DNA from: DATJPR01 sp035506295
GTDB lineage: Bacteria > Bacteroidota > Ignavibacteria > UBA10030 > UBA6906
Direction: 5' to 3'
Assembly: GCA_035506295.1 (NCBI GenBank)
Contig: DATJPR010000101.1
Coordinates: 1 to 25,753, forward strand
Length of the DNA: 25,753 bases
The notes under the pieces were generated by a model. The model was not told the origin of the DNA, did not search any database, and worked only from the letters and a program-made list of their open reading frames with translations. Positions 1 to 8,116 of the stretch are shown in pieces (the stretch's first letter is position 1; the number at the start of each line of letters is the position of its first letter). The translations under genes were made by a program, and so were the position numbers.

Positions 1-690
1 ATCCGTCTGGAGAAAATTCTCGATCCCGTAGTTCCCCTGAATGATCCCGATGTTCCTTCCCGTCGCGCTGATGATGCCGGCGGTCACCGTGGAGGAAAGA
101 CCGAGCGGGTTCCCGATCGCCAGCACCCACTCGCCCACTTCGACATTGTCCGAGTTCCCCAGCGCGGCCACGGGCAAACTGGTCGCGTCGATTTTGATCA
201 CCGCAAGGTCGGTCGACGGGTCGGTGCCGACAATTCTCGCCTGATACCGCACCTTGTCGTGCATGACGACCTCGATCCCTTTCGGCTCCGCGTCTTCCAC
301 GACATGATTGTTGGTCACAATGTAGCCGTCGGGAGTAATGATGACCCCGGAGCCGGAGCCGCGGGATGGTTCGGGCTCGGGGAATTTGAAGTCGGGACCG
401 AAATTATGGAATTGATCTTTCGGCATCCGTTCTTCCATTTCCTTCCCCGAGGTGGTGACGTTGATCGCCACCACGCAGGGAGTCACGGCTTTCGCCACGG
501 TGACGAAGTTGTCACCCAGCGCTTTCACCGAAGGGTTTTGTTGAGAGATAGGAGCGGGTCCCCCCAGCTTCACATCTCCGCTTCGGGCAAACCCCGGGTC
601 GACCGTCCCACTGAGATTGGAAACGATGACGGCCCCGATGGCAATGCCGACCACGACCAGCAGCACGGATGTGAGAATCGTCTTCTTCAC
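1..690 (-). CDS. HtrA/DegP-family periplasmic serine protease, N-terminal 230 residues (cut by window edge)
   Basis: Trypsin-like envelope protease of the HtrA/Deg family, which degrades misfolded exported proteins. The frame is open to base 1, so the catalytic serine (GNSGG) and any PDZ domains lie outside the window. Visible parts are a basic N-terminus with one hydrophobic anchor or signal segment (about residues 4-25), a linker, and the protease fold with GSGSGVII (about 111-118), the catalytic-His motif TNNHVV (His129) and the catalytic-Asp motif TDLAVIKID (Asp161). The frame ends in NFLQTD, where family members continue toward the serine. I chose the GTG at 690 because GGAGG precedes it by about 8 bases and the signal segment follows at once. 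The gene lies 45 bases after recO and is probably co-transcribed with it. The family assignment is firm; choosing among DegP, DegQ and DegS is not possible from this piece. Confidence 0.93.
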   Translation of the reverse strand, partial: MKKTILTSVLLVVVGIAIGAVIVSNLSGTVDPGFARSGDVKLGGPAPISQQNPSVKALGDNFVTVAKAVTPCVVAINVTTSGKEMEERMPKDQFHNFGPDFKFPEPEPSRGSGSGVIITPDGYIVTNNHVVEDAEPKGIEVVMHDKVRYQARIVGTDPSTDLAVIKIDATSLPVAALGNSDNVEVGEWVLAIGNPLGLSSTVTAGIISATGRNIGIIQGNYGIENFLQTD

Positions 691-735
691 GCTGTACCCT
701 CCTCCAAAACGATCAGTGACGTTGTTCCCGGACTA

Positions 736-1509
736 TCAGCGCAATGAGGCGAACACCGCCTCGCTCTTCAACGGCCGCACGCCTTCGACATGCGCATGAA
801 GCAGTGTGTGAAGTGCCGTGGAAACTTCCTGACGAATCGTTGTCAGCATCGCCAGGTCGGCCACGGCGGTCGGCGAACTGCATCGCAGGAGCTGCTGCAT
901 CGTCCGCAACGCTCCGCCGCTCAGCTTCTGGCTTTCGCCCGGCGCGGAGACGCACGCTGGACACGCAACACTTCCCCGCTCCGGTTCGAAAACGACTTCA
1001 CCACCTTCAAGAGGTCCTTCCGTCAAATCCCGTCCGCATTTCCGGCAGCTCTCAAAGTCCGGCCGGAATCCGAGGCCCGCGAGTACCTGTAATTGGAAAT
1101 ACGGCAAAAGGGACGGCAGGTTTCTTGGAACGCGGTCGGCAGCGTCAAGTACATCGGCGAGGAGACCGTAGAACGCGCCCCGCGGTTCCTCATGGAGGCT
1201 CACGGCATCAATAAGCTCAACCGCCCCGATCCCCACCGCCATCCTCTCCATCTCTTCGGTAATGCGGGAAGTCCGTCCCTTCGCTTCCCATCGCGAAAGG
1301 AGATGCAAATCACGATGCTCATGCCAGTACAGCACTACCGACAATTGCCCCATCACATCCGGCACCCCGCCGAACCGTGCCCCTTTCGCCCGGACCCCTT
1401 TTGCAATCACCGAAATCCTCCCGAGATCGCGCGAATAGAGGGTAGCGATCTGACTTGTGTCCCGGTATTTCATCGTCCGAAGGACGATGGCGTCAGTCTT
1501 GAGGACCAC
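736..1509 (-). CDS. recO: DNA repair protein RecO
   Basis: RecO works with RecR, and RecF where present, to load RecA on SSB-coated single-stranded DNA during gap repair. The 257-residue product has the usual length. It has the N-terminal OB-fold with the family-like opening (DAIVLRTMKY, then GRISVIAKGVR) and a C-terminal zinc-binding part with two Cys pairs, Cys155/Cys158 and Cys183/Cys186. The frame is open further upstream to 1566, but those 19 residues match mtnA sequence read in another frame, and RecO homology begins at the GTG at 1509, so I place the start there. That start lies inside the last codons of mtnA (17-base overlap) and has no clear Shine-Dalgarno sequence, which fits translational coupling to mtnA. 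The stop is followed 45 bases later by the HtrA-type gene. Confidence 0.93.
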   Translation of the reverse strand: MVLKTDAIVLRTMKYRDTSQIATLYSRDLGRISVIAKGVRAKGARFGGVPDVMGQLSVVLYWHEHRDLHLLSRWEAKGRTSRITEEMERMAVGIGAVELIDAVSLHEEPRGAFYGLLADVLDAADRVPRNLPSLLPYFQLQVLAGLGFRPDFESCRKCGRDLTEGPLEGGEVVFEPERGSVACPACVSAPGESQKLSGGALRTMQQLLRCSSPTAVADLAMLTTIRQEVSTALHTLLHAHVEGVRPLKSEAVFASLR

Positions 1510-2548
1510 GGAGGTTTGAAATTGAGTGTCCGAAGGGTGGCCGGAGAACCCCCTTCTCAGTAACAATCGCAGAAATGAATTTGTTCGGCGTAACGTCGAA
1601 CGCCGGAGAGAAGACCCTTACTCCTTCAGGAGCGACTCTGACCCCTGCAAATTCCACGACTTCAGAGGGATCTCGCTCTTCAATCGGGATGTGGCTGCCA
1701 TCGGCGAGCGCAGGGTCGACGCTCGAAACGGGCGCCGCGACATAGAATGGGATCTTGTGTGTGCTCGCAAGAACGGCCAGCGGATAGGTCCCAACCTTGT
1801 TGGCCGTATCGCCATTCGCCGCAATTCTATCCGCCCCGACGATCACCGCCTGGACGAATCCCTTCGCAAGGACGCTGCCCGCGGCATTGTCTGTGATGAG
1901 CACGGTATCAATCCCTTCCGCCAGAAGCTCCCACGTCGTAAGTCGAGCGCCTTGCAGCAAGGGCCTGGTTTCATCGGCGAAGACCCGGAGGATTTTTCCC
2001 TGCCGGTGGGCGGTGATGATCACGCCGAGCGCTGTCCCCTGCCCTGCCGTGGCAAGCGCTCCCGCGTTGCAATGCGTGAGTACTGACGTGCCCCGATCAA
2101 GAAGGCTCGCGCCATATTCGCCTATCAACCGGCACGCCTCGATGTCTTCACGATTGATCCGTTCCGCTTCTTCGAGTAGCGCCTGTGCTAGGTTCGCCCC
2201 GTCGCGCGAAGCATCAAGGACGCCCTGCATCCTGTCCATCGCATGAAAGAGGTTCACCGCTGTTGGCCGCGTGGATCGGAACATGCCGACAGCGGCGCTG
2301 ACAGAGGCGCGCGGATCCGGTGATTCCGATGCCGCCCGGGCGGCAAGAGCGACGCCATACGCCGCAGCGACGCCGATCGCCGGCGCCCCGCGTATGCGCA
2401 GGCTGCGGATCGCCTCAGCGACCACGGAAGGATCGGAAGTCATGACTTCGCGCGCAGTGCCCGGAAGGAGTGTCTGATCAAGAAAGACTACCCCGCCATC
2501 GCGCCAGGCGATCGTCGTGAACCTTCTCACAGCTGAGGGATTGGTCAT
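1493..2548 (-). CDS. mtnA: S-methyl-5-thioribose-1-phosphate isomerase
   Basis: MtnA converts 5-methylthioribose-1-phosphate to 5-methylthioribulose-1-phosphate in salvage of methylthioadenosine. It belongs to the eIF2B-alpha/MtnA fold. The 351 residues match full family length. Signatures seen are RIRGAPAIG (52-59), THCNAGALATAG around Cys160, DETRPLLQG (192-200), ITDNAAG (218-224) and VGADRIAANGDTANKVGT with Asp240. Cys160 and Asp240 carry the same numbers as the catalytic pair of the Bacillus subtilis enzyme, as far as I recall. The ATG at 2548 lacks a strong ribosome-binding site, but the N-terminus (TTIAWRDGGVVFLDQTLLPG) begins where family members begin. The PfkB-type kinase gene ends 60 bases upstream and recO overlaps its 3' end. 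A methylthioribose phosphorylase or kinase and an aldolase or dehydratase of the same pathway are not in view. Confidence 0.95.
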   Translation of the reverse strand: MTNPSAVRRFTTIAWRDGGVVFLDQTLLPGTAREVMTSDPSVVAEAIRSLRIRGAPAIGVAAAYGVALAARAASESPDPRASVSAAVGMFRSTRPTAVNLFHAMDRMQGVLDASRDGANLAQALLEEAERINREDIEACRLIGEYGASLLDRGTSVLTHCNAGALATAGQGTALGVIITAHRQGKILRVFADETRPLLQGARLTTWELLAEGIDTVLITDNAAGSVLAKGFVQAVIVGADRIAANGDTANKVGTYPLAVLASTHKIPFYVAAPVSSVDPALADGSHIPIEERDPSEVVEFAGVRVAPEGVRVFSPAFDVTPNKFISAIVTEKGVLRPPFGHSISNLRGPQD

Positions 2549-2608
2549 GCGAATGGAAGGCGCCCGCGCTCCCCACTTCGCGTGCAGGCGCAGGATCCTT
2601 CCGCTCCT

Positions 2609-3520
2609 CTAATCATCGAATCGGGAAAGTTCCCGGAATTCCCGGAAGCGATCCTGGATCTGAAGGTAGGTGAGATCGCGAAGCCCGTCGATGCTGAACC
2701 GCTCAACACAGAATGAGGCGAGGGTGCTGCCGTAGATGACTGCCTTCTTGAGATTGCCTTCGGAAAGATCGTCGGTCCTGGCAAGCCACCCGACAAAACC
2801 TCCCGCGAAAGAATCGCCGGCACCCGTCGGGTCGAAGACATTCTCCATGGGATACGCGGGCGCCGCAAAGTGCAACGTATCCGTCATCAACAGTGCACCG
2901 TGTTCCCCCTTTTTCACGATGACCGCCGATGGTCCGTACGATCGGATGACACGTCCCGCCTTGATGAGATTCGGTTCGCGAGAGAGAAGTCGGGCTTCGG
3001 AATCGTTGAGGATCAGGATGTTGATCGATTTCAGGGTCTCGAGGAGGTCTTCCTTCTTCCGTTCGATCCAGTAGTTCATCGTGTCACAAATGACGACCCT
3101 CGGCTTCTCGATCTGGTCAAGGACGCGGCGCTGGAGAACGGGATCGATATTGCCGAGACAGACGAAGCGGCTTTTCCGGAATTTCTCGGGAATAACGGGA
3201 TCGAACTTTTCGAACACATTGAGATCGGTCGACAGCGAATCTCGCTCGTTCAAATCGTAATGGTAGCGGCCGGACCACCGAAAAGTCTTCCCGCTGGAGA
3301 CGACCTGGAGTCCTTCCACGTCGATCTTCCGTTCTTCAAGGAAGGTGAATCCGCTCTGTGGGAAATCCCCGCCGACAACGCCGACCAGCCGGATTGGGTT
3401 GACAAAGTAACTGGCCGAGGCGGCAATGTAGATGGCCGACCCCCCGAGTGCGTCTTTTTCATTCCCGAAGGGAGTTTCAATGGAATCGAGAGCAAGGGAA
3501 CCGACGACGAGAACGCTCAA
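2609..3520 (-). CDS. PfkB-family (ribokinase-like) sugar or nucleoside kinase
   Basis: Cytoplasmic kinase of the ribokinase/adenosine-kinase superfamily that phosphorylates a sugar or nucleoside hydroxyl with ATP. The 303 residues include a first glycine motif GGSAIYIA (26-33), the acidic Mg/phosphate motif NDSEARLL (172-179), KKGEHG (203-208) and the second PfkB signature DPTGAGDSFAGG (230-241), in which Asp236 is the catalytic base. The start is TTG at 3520: GGAG lies 8 bases upstream and VLVVGSLALD is the expected first beta strand. The substrate cannot be read from sequence. Placement 60 bases ahead of mtnA suggests a role with 5-methylthio- or 5-deoxy-ribose compounds, but this is only inference; adenosine or ribose kinase activity is equally possible. 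A candidate promoter sits just upstream, so this gene may lead the kinase-mtnA-recO-htrA unit. Confidence 0.87.
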   Translation of the reverse strand: MSVLVVGSLALDSIETPFGNEKDALGGSAIYIAASASYFVNPIRLVGVVGGDFPQSGFTFLEERKIDVEGLQVVSSGKTFRWSGRYHYDLNERDSLSTDLNVFEKFDPVIPEKFRKSRFVCLGNIDPVLQRRVLDQIEKPRVVICDTMNYWIERKKEDLLETLKSINILILNDSEARLLSREPNLIKAGRVIRSYGPSAVIVKKGEHGALLMTDTLHFAAPAYPMENVFDPTGAGDSFAGGFVGWLARTDDLSEGNLKKAVIYGSTLASFCVERFSIDGLRDLTYLQIQDRFREFRELSRFDD

Positions 3521-3574
3521 GTGTTGCTCCAGTGGCAGACGTTGATGACGTTGTCCGAGACCGACAAACAGATG

Positions 3575-3603
3575 ATAATACTCAAAAAAGAGCCGATCCG
3601 CAA
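3575..3603 (-). promoter_or_regulatory. Candidate sigma-70-type promoter for the kinase-mtnA-recO-htrA unit
   Basis: On the minus strand TTGCGG (3603-3598) and TATTAT (3580-3575) are separated by exactly 17 bases, and the spacer contains a run of six T. The -10 box matches the consensus at five of six positions; the -35 keeps only TTG. Transcription would begin near 3568, about 48 bases before the TTG start of the kinase. An imperfect hairpin just after the Nudix stop, followed by the T run, could also act as a weak terminator. Prediction by eye only. Confidence 0.45.
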
Positions 3604-3613
3604 GAATCCGGTG

Positions 3614-4099
3614 CTACCGTAATAGATGCGAAATGTCGAGAAGTTTTCCCGAGAGGTCCCCTCTCCCGATGCCATCTTCGATGAGGTCGAGGTGATCTTT
3701 CTGGCTCGGCCAGGCGAGAAGCGGCTTGGCGGCGGCTGCACGGCACCATTGCCAATCGCAATGCTCGATGCTCAGGATCGGAATCGATTTATCCGGAAGC
3801 TGGCAGCAGAAGAGGACACATGATTGAATTGTGTCGTTCTCCCAGTCGTAGAATGCGCTGACATCCGGGAGCACCCAGAACCGTTCCGGTCTAAGACCGG
3901 TTTCCTCCTGGAGTTCCCTCAAGGCTGCCCCGGTCGCCTTCTCCCCGCTCTCGATGGTGCCGGTGATGATCTGCCAGATCCCGGGATACAATCGATCATC
4001 GGGAGATCGCTTCAGGAGCAGGAATTCCAGATGTTCCGCATGAAAGCGGAACGGATACAGTTCGATGATACCGACGCGGGATCCCGTCATAAGTGCCAT
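3614..4099 (-). CDS. Nudix hydrolase
   Basis: Hydrolase for nucleoside diphosphates linked to another moiety; the natural substrate is unknown. The 161 residues hold a complete Nudix box at 47-69: Gly47, Glu53, then Arg61-Glu62 with the metal-binding Glu65-Glu66 and Gly68, in the exact G-x5-E-x7-R-E-x2-E-E-x-G spacing. GIWQIITG before it is the usual strand. The sequence LEFLLLKRSPDD resembles dihydroneopterin-triphosphate or dATP pyrophosphohydrolase-like members, but this is weak. Two starts are possible: ATG 4099, or ATG 4090, which makes a 4-base ATGA overlap with the stop of the pseudouridine synthase. Either implies coupling to that gene. Confidence 0.9.
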   Translation of the reverse strand: MALMTGSRVGIIELYPFRFHAEHLEFLLLKRSPDDRLYPGIWQIITGTIESGEKATGAALRELQEETGLRPERFWVLPDVSAFYDWENDTIQSCVLFCCQLPDKSIPILSIEHCDWQWCRAAAAKPLLAWPSQKDHLDLIEDGIGRGDLSGKLLDISHLLR

Positions 4100-4821
4100 C
4101 CAAGCAATCCCAATTCGCCGGGTGTCAGCTCGCGGGACTTTCCTTCCGGAAGATTGCCCAGGGTTACCCGGCCGATGGAAGATCGCTGAAGCCTCAAGAC
4201 GACGCGACCTACTTCCGACATCATGCGACGCACCTGTCGATTTTTTCCTTCCTCAATCGTCACTGCATATTCACAGGGTTGATCGGTTTTCGAGACACGT
4301 GCCGGCAGGTACTTGATTCCGTTACTCGTTGCAAGCCCCTTTTCCAGCCGTTTGATGGAGGCATCGTTCATCACCGCGTCAAGCCTGACGAGGTACGTCT
4401 TTGGCATTTTCGTCGAGGGGTTCGTGACATAATCGCCAAAGCGGGTGTCGTTGGTGAACAACAATAGCCCCGAACTATCGCGGTCGAGCCTGCCGACCGG
4501 AAAGCATCGCGAGAACTCTTCAGGCAGCAAATCGTACACCGTCTTCCGTCCCCGTTCATCGGACCGCGTTGTGACGAAACCTGCCGGCTTGTGCATCATG
4601 AGGTAGCGCCTGGCCGCCGGCCTCGCGATCGCCGAATCGACGGCGATGTTGTCGGTTTTCGGATCCAGCCAACGATCGGCACGTCTCACAATCTCCCCGT
4701 TCACAGCAACCCTGCCGGCACGAATGAGCTCCGCCGCTTGAGACCGGGAGGTCAGGCCAAGCTTGGAGAGCGCTCTGGCCAGCGTCACTTGGCCGCGCGA
4801 ACGCCGTTGCTTCGAAATCAT
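4087..4821 (-). CDS. rRNA pseudouridine synthase, RsuA/RluB/RluE/RluF family
   Basis: Isomerises a uridine in ribosomal RNA to pseudouridine. An N-terminal S4 RNA-binding domain (about residues 12-60, with SRSQAAELIRAGRVAVNG) is followed by the catalytic domain. The catalytic motif GRLDRDSSGLLLFTND starts at 110, with Asp113 as the nucleophile. MMHKPAGFVTT (75-85) and GKNRQVRRM near the C-terminus are family hallmarks. At 244 residues it is the length of RluB/RsuA. The exact target site (for example 23S 2605 or 16S 516) cannot be assigned by eye. GGAG lies about 9 bases before ATG 4821. It sits 24 bases after an RNA methyltransferase gene and overlaps the Nudix gene, so it is part of a leftward operon that includes two rRNA/tRNA-modification genes. 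Confidence 0.93.
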   Translation of the reverse strand: MISKQRRSRGQVTLARALSKLGLTSRSQAAELIRAGRVAVNGEIVRRADRWLDPKTDNIAVDSAIARPAARRYLMMHKPAGFVTTRSDERGRKTVYDLLPEEFSRCFPVGRLDRDSSGLLLFTNDTRFGDYVTNPSTKMPKTYLVRLDAVMNDASIKRLEKGLATSNGIKYLPARVSKTDQPCEYAVTIEEGKNRQVRRMMSEVGRVVLRLQRSSIGRVTLGNLPEGKSRELTPGELGLLGWHL

Positions 4822-4845
4822 GGATCGGTTCTCCGCGGCTGGGGA

Positions 4846-5625
4846 TCAGGCATGGCTCCGCAACTGCGCGAGCAGGACGCCGCACGCGATGCTGACGTTC
4901 AGCGACTCGGCCCTCCCGTACCGTGGGATGGCGATGCTTCGATCACAGAGAGCCCTGACGACCTTCGAGATGCCGTGCGCCTCATTGCCGAACATGAGAA
5001 TGCTTTTCCGCTGATCGGCCGGAAGTTGGTCGTGTGATGCGGCATCGGTAGCCAGGACGCGGTACCCCGCATCCCTCGCGAGAGGGAGAGACTTCTCGAG
5101 ATTCACGCCTTCCGCAACAGGAAGATGGAAGACGCTCCCCATGGTCCCGCGCACGACCTTCGGATTGTAAAGATCGGCACACCCCTCGCCGAGGATGATC
5201 CCATCCACGCCAAACCAATCGCACGTCCGAATGATGGTCCCGACGTTTCCCGGATCCGCGACCGCATCGAGAGCGACGAGCAACGCGCCGGGGCGATCTC
5301 TGGCGAGAATACCGGGAAAGGAAGCTCTTTTCGTTTCCACGATCGCGGCAATTCCCTGCGCATGGACGGTATCCGCGAGCGCGCTGAATTCACGTTCGGA
5401 CATCTCCTCCGTCTTCGTCTTGCGTTTCTTTGCTCCGGCGATGATTGATCGTCCGTCCGGATCCTTCAGAAAGGCGGCAGTCGCAAGGATGAGCTTGATT
5501 TCGAAATCGGAGGATATCGCTTCCTGGACGCTTCGCTTTCCTTCGACCAGAAAGAGACGGTGTTCGTCCCGAAATTTCTTCACCGAAAGCGATCGGTAGA
5601 TTTTGCGATCGGCGTTCGTGAGCAT
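4846..5625 (-). CDS. TrmH/SpoU-family RNA 2'-O-ribose methyltransferase
   Basis: SAM-dependent methyltransferase of the knotted SPOUT class, acting on rRNA or tRNA ribose. The N-terminal substrate-binding domain (about 1-105, with FLVEGKRSVQEA) is followed by the SPOUT domain. Motif 1 is DAVADPGNVGTIIRTCDWFG (120-139), including Asn127 and Arg133. Motif 2 lies around LMFGNEAHGIS, and motif 3 SLNVSIACGVLLAQL forms the knot near the end. The 259 residues resemble RlmB and the 23S methyltransferases annotated as RNA methyltransferases in many phyla; the target base is unknown. The start ATG 5625 lies 6 bases after the comEC stop, with GGAG about 10 bases upstream. Confidence 0.93.
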   Translation of the reverse strand: MLTNADRKIYRSLSVKKFRDEHRLFLVEGKRSVQEAISSDFEIKLILATAAFLKDPDGRSIIAGAKKRKTKTEEMSEREFSALADTVHAQGIAAIVETKRASFPGILARDRPGALLVALDAVADPGNVGTIIRTCDWFGVDGIILGEGCADLYNPKVVRGTMGSVFHLPVAEGVNLEKSLPLARDAGYRVLATDAASHDQLPADQRKSILMFGNEAHGISKVVRALCDRSIAIPRYGRAESLNVSIACGVLLAQLRSHA

Positions 5626-5631
5626 AGGCTA

Positions 5632-8070
5632 TCATCTCCAGGGAGATTTCCAGACGGTGCGGCCGTCGGATTCAAACATCAGCGCGCCTTCTTCGTCGGT
5701 GCGGGAAATCGCGATGCCATGATTTTTGTACCGCTCGATGACAGAGGCTGAGGGATGCCGAAACTTGTTGTGCAGGCCGACGGAAACCGCGGCTATTGCC
5801 GGGCGCACGGCCTCCAGAAACCGCTCCGAACTGCTGGTGCTGCTTCCGTGGTGGCCGGACTTCAGGAATGGTGAGGCGAGAAAAGCCCCGTACCGATCGA
5901 CCATCAGCCCTTCCTGAGGCTCTTCCGCATCACCGCAGAAGAGAAACGAAACCGAGCCGTACACGAGCTTCAGCACGATGGATTCATTTCCTCCGAGGGA
6001 ACCGCGTTCTACTCCCGGAAGAGGATAGACAACGTACAGTCGCGCGAGCGGCGACAACGCGATACCGCGCGCAGGGACGCAGGAATCGCAAGGTGGACTG
6101 TGGGATGGCCAGAGGACCCCGAGAGTCGAGCGAAGTGCGCACGGGCTCAAGACCAGGACACGGTGAACGTCTATTCCCTCAGCAACCGCGGAGAATCCGC
6201 CCATGTGGTCCGCATGCAAATGGGAAACCACAAGAAGGTCCAGCGAGGCTATCCCCCTTCGCCGAAGAAACGGCACGACGGTCCTTTCCCCCGCATCGAA
6301 AGTCGCCGTCCGTGGACCGGCATCGATCAGAAGCGTCGTCCGATCGGGCAGCTCCACGAGGATGGCATCCCCCTGCCCCACATCGATCACACTCACCCGG
6401 GCGATGGAGTCCTTGTGCGTCGTGTTGAATGCGGGCCGAAGGAGAACCACGTACACCCCCAGGGCCAGCAGGGTGAGGATCACGTGTTGCGTTTTGCGGT
6501 CGGATGTCGCGAAGAGCGACGTCAAAACCGCGTAGTACGGGAGAGCATCAAGCCGCCCGAACCAAACGGTTGTAATGTAGGCAACTGGAGAAAATCCCGC
6601 AAGGCGAGTGATGACGAGAGTCCAATGCAGCAGGAGCCAATTCACGGCGCCGTAGCACGCCGCCATCCAACCGCTGGCAAGCGCCGCTCCGAGGGTTGCC
6701 GAGCCAAGCAGGACGCTGAATTCCGTCGCCGGGACGACGACGACGTTCGCCAGGACACCGATGATGGAGACCCGCCCGAAGCTGACCGCCGTCAGCGGAA
6801 GAGTCCCCAGCGTGGCAGCAAGCGATACGGCGCACACCCGAAGAAGCCATGCCAGGCATCGTTGCCACCATGCCGATTGCGGCATCCGTGCAATCCAGCC
6901 ATTCATCACCGGGTACATCGCCATGAGGGAAAGCACGGCGCCGTACGAGAGTTGGAAGCCGATATCGAAAATCTGCCGTGCGTCAATGGCCGCGATGATG
7001 ATTGCCGAAAGGCCGATGCAATTCCAGGCATTGACCGGTCGCTGCAGCGCATTCCCGATCAGGAGGACACCGGCCATAATCGTCGCGCGCACCACCGGCG
7101 GCTGGCTTCCCGTCACCAACATGTAGAAGAGCAGGCCGACAAGCATGGGCAGAATCCTGAGAGATCGCGGAACGCGGAGGATCTCGAGGAAAAGCAACAG
7201 CGCTCCCGCCACAACCGCGACATTCGAACCAGACACTGCGAGCACGTGCGCGACCCCGGCGTTGACGAACGCAGTCTTCGTGAGAATGCTCATTCCTCCG
7301 CGCTCACCGAGGATCAGGCCTTTCAGCAATTCCCCTTCTTCCCCTCCTGTCGTTTGATCGAGCGTTTGCAGCATCCAGCGACGCGCGGGAAATATCAGGC
7401 GCCGCATCCACCAGGAGCCGCCCTCATGACCGACGATCCGCACGTTGCGCACACCCTTCACCTCGATCGCATGCGTGATACCGAGCGCCTCGTTGTAGTC
7501 TCTCATGCTCATCTCTCCGGGGTTGCGTTCTTCCGGAGGCCGTTCGAGCATGCCGTACAGGGCGATGGTGTTCCCGTAGTGGATCGCGGGTTCGACGGTG
7601 TCCCGCGCCTGAACGATCAGAGATACGGCAACATCGGTCCGGAACGCCTCATCGAGCGAATCCCGCCGGATGCGATCGGAGCGCAGGACAAAATTCCTGC
7701 GCGACCCCGACACCTCAAAATCGGAGATCACGGTGCCGAGCACCACGACGCGAGTTGGACGATCATCCGAATGCGGGAAATGCTCCCGGTCGAGGAGATA
7801 CTTCACGGAGCCCATGAAGAGACATGCGCCTATTGCCAGGCAAAACGTCAAGTTCTTCCCCGGCATCATGCGACGGAGAATCAATGACAGGGACACGGAT
7901 ATGGCAAGGGCGATGCTGCAGACCGGTATCACCAGCGGATCTTCCGGCAATAGGCGGCTCAGGAGAATCCCGGTTGTGAGAAAAACGGAAACTTTGAACG
8001 CAGGCGCGTTGGCCAGCGTCGTCGAAAACGATTTCATCGTTCGCCACTGGAATGGGAACGCCGGGGACAC
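5632..8070 (-). CDS. comEC: ComEC/Rec2-family DNA-uptake channel protein
   Basis: Inner-membrane protein that carries single-stranded DNA into the cytoplasm during natural transformation. The 812 residues have the full three-part layout. First come hydrophobic N-terminal segments with a soluble OB-like part (ETIALYGMLERPPEERNPGE region). Next is the multi-helix competence domain (starting near LKGLILGERGGM and HVLAVSGSNVAVVAG). Last is a C-terminal metallo-beta-lactamase domain from about 560, with the metal motif HLHADH at 617-622 and further conserved FCGDAE and SGHHGSS. The nuclease-like domain appears intact. The first start is GTG 8070; ATG 8037 (MKSFSTTLANAPAF) is an alternative and neither has a strong ribosome-binding site. 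No other competence gene is in the window, so transformability is not shown. Confidence 0.93.
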   Translation of the reverse strand: MSPAFPFQWRTMKSFSTTLANAPAFKVSVFLTTGILLSRLLPEDPLVIPVCSIALAISVSLSLILRRMMPGKNLTFCLAIGACLFMGSVKYLLDREHFPHSDDRPTRVVVLGTVISDFEVSGSRRNFVLRSDRIRRDSLDEAFRTDVAVSLIVQARDTVEPAIHYGNTIALYGMLERPPEERNPGEMSMRDYNEALGITHAIEVKGVRNVRIVGHEGGSWWMRRLIFPARRWMLQTLDQTTGGEEGELLKGLILGERGGMSILTKTAFVNAGVAHVLAVSGSNVAVVAGALLLFLEILRVPRSLRILPMLVGLLFYMLVTGSQPPVVRATIMAGVLLIGNALQRPVNAWNCIGLSAIIIAAIDARQIFDIGFQLSYGAVLSLMAMYPVMNGWIARMPQSAWWQRCLAWLLRVCAVSLAATLGTLPLTAVSFGRVSIIGVLANVVVVPATEFSVLLGSATLGAALASGWMAACYGAVNWLLLHWTLVITRLAGFSPVAYITTVWFGRLDALPYYAVLTSLFATSDRKTQHVILTLLALGVYVVLLRPAFNTTHKDSIARVSVIDVGQGDAILVELPDRTTLLIDAGPRTATFDAGERTVVPFLRRRGIASLDLLVVSHLHADHMGGFSAVAEGIDVHRVLVLSPCALRSTLGVLWPSHSPPCDSCVPARGIALSPLARLYVVYPLPGVERGSLGGNESIVLKLVYGSVSFLFCGDAEEPQEGLMVDRYGAFLASPFLKSGHHGSSTSSSERFLEAVRPAIAAVSVGLHNKFRHPSASVIERYKNHGIAISRTDEEGALMFESDGRTVWKSPWR

Positions 8071-8116
8071 TCACTGCCCGGTTTCACCGTCCTCCGGGCG
8101 GCCTAGGAGATGGAGC

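Noticed and set aside
3614..3640. Imperfect hairpin plus T run after the Nudix gene as a firm terminator
   Set aside because: The stem near 3590-3615 has only short paired blocks with bulges. The same T run is better explained as the spacer of a promoter, so I mention it only under the promoter.
6100..7887. A 595-codon open frame on the plus strand
   Set aside because: It is exactly antisense to comEC, whose domains and metal motif are clear. The translation is Arg/His/Pro-rich with no recognisable fold, as expected for a high-G+C shadow frame.
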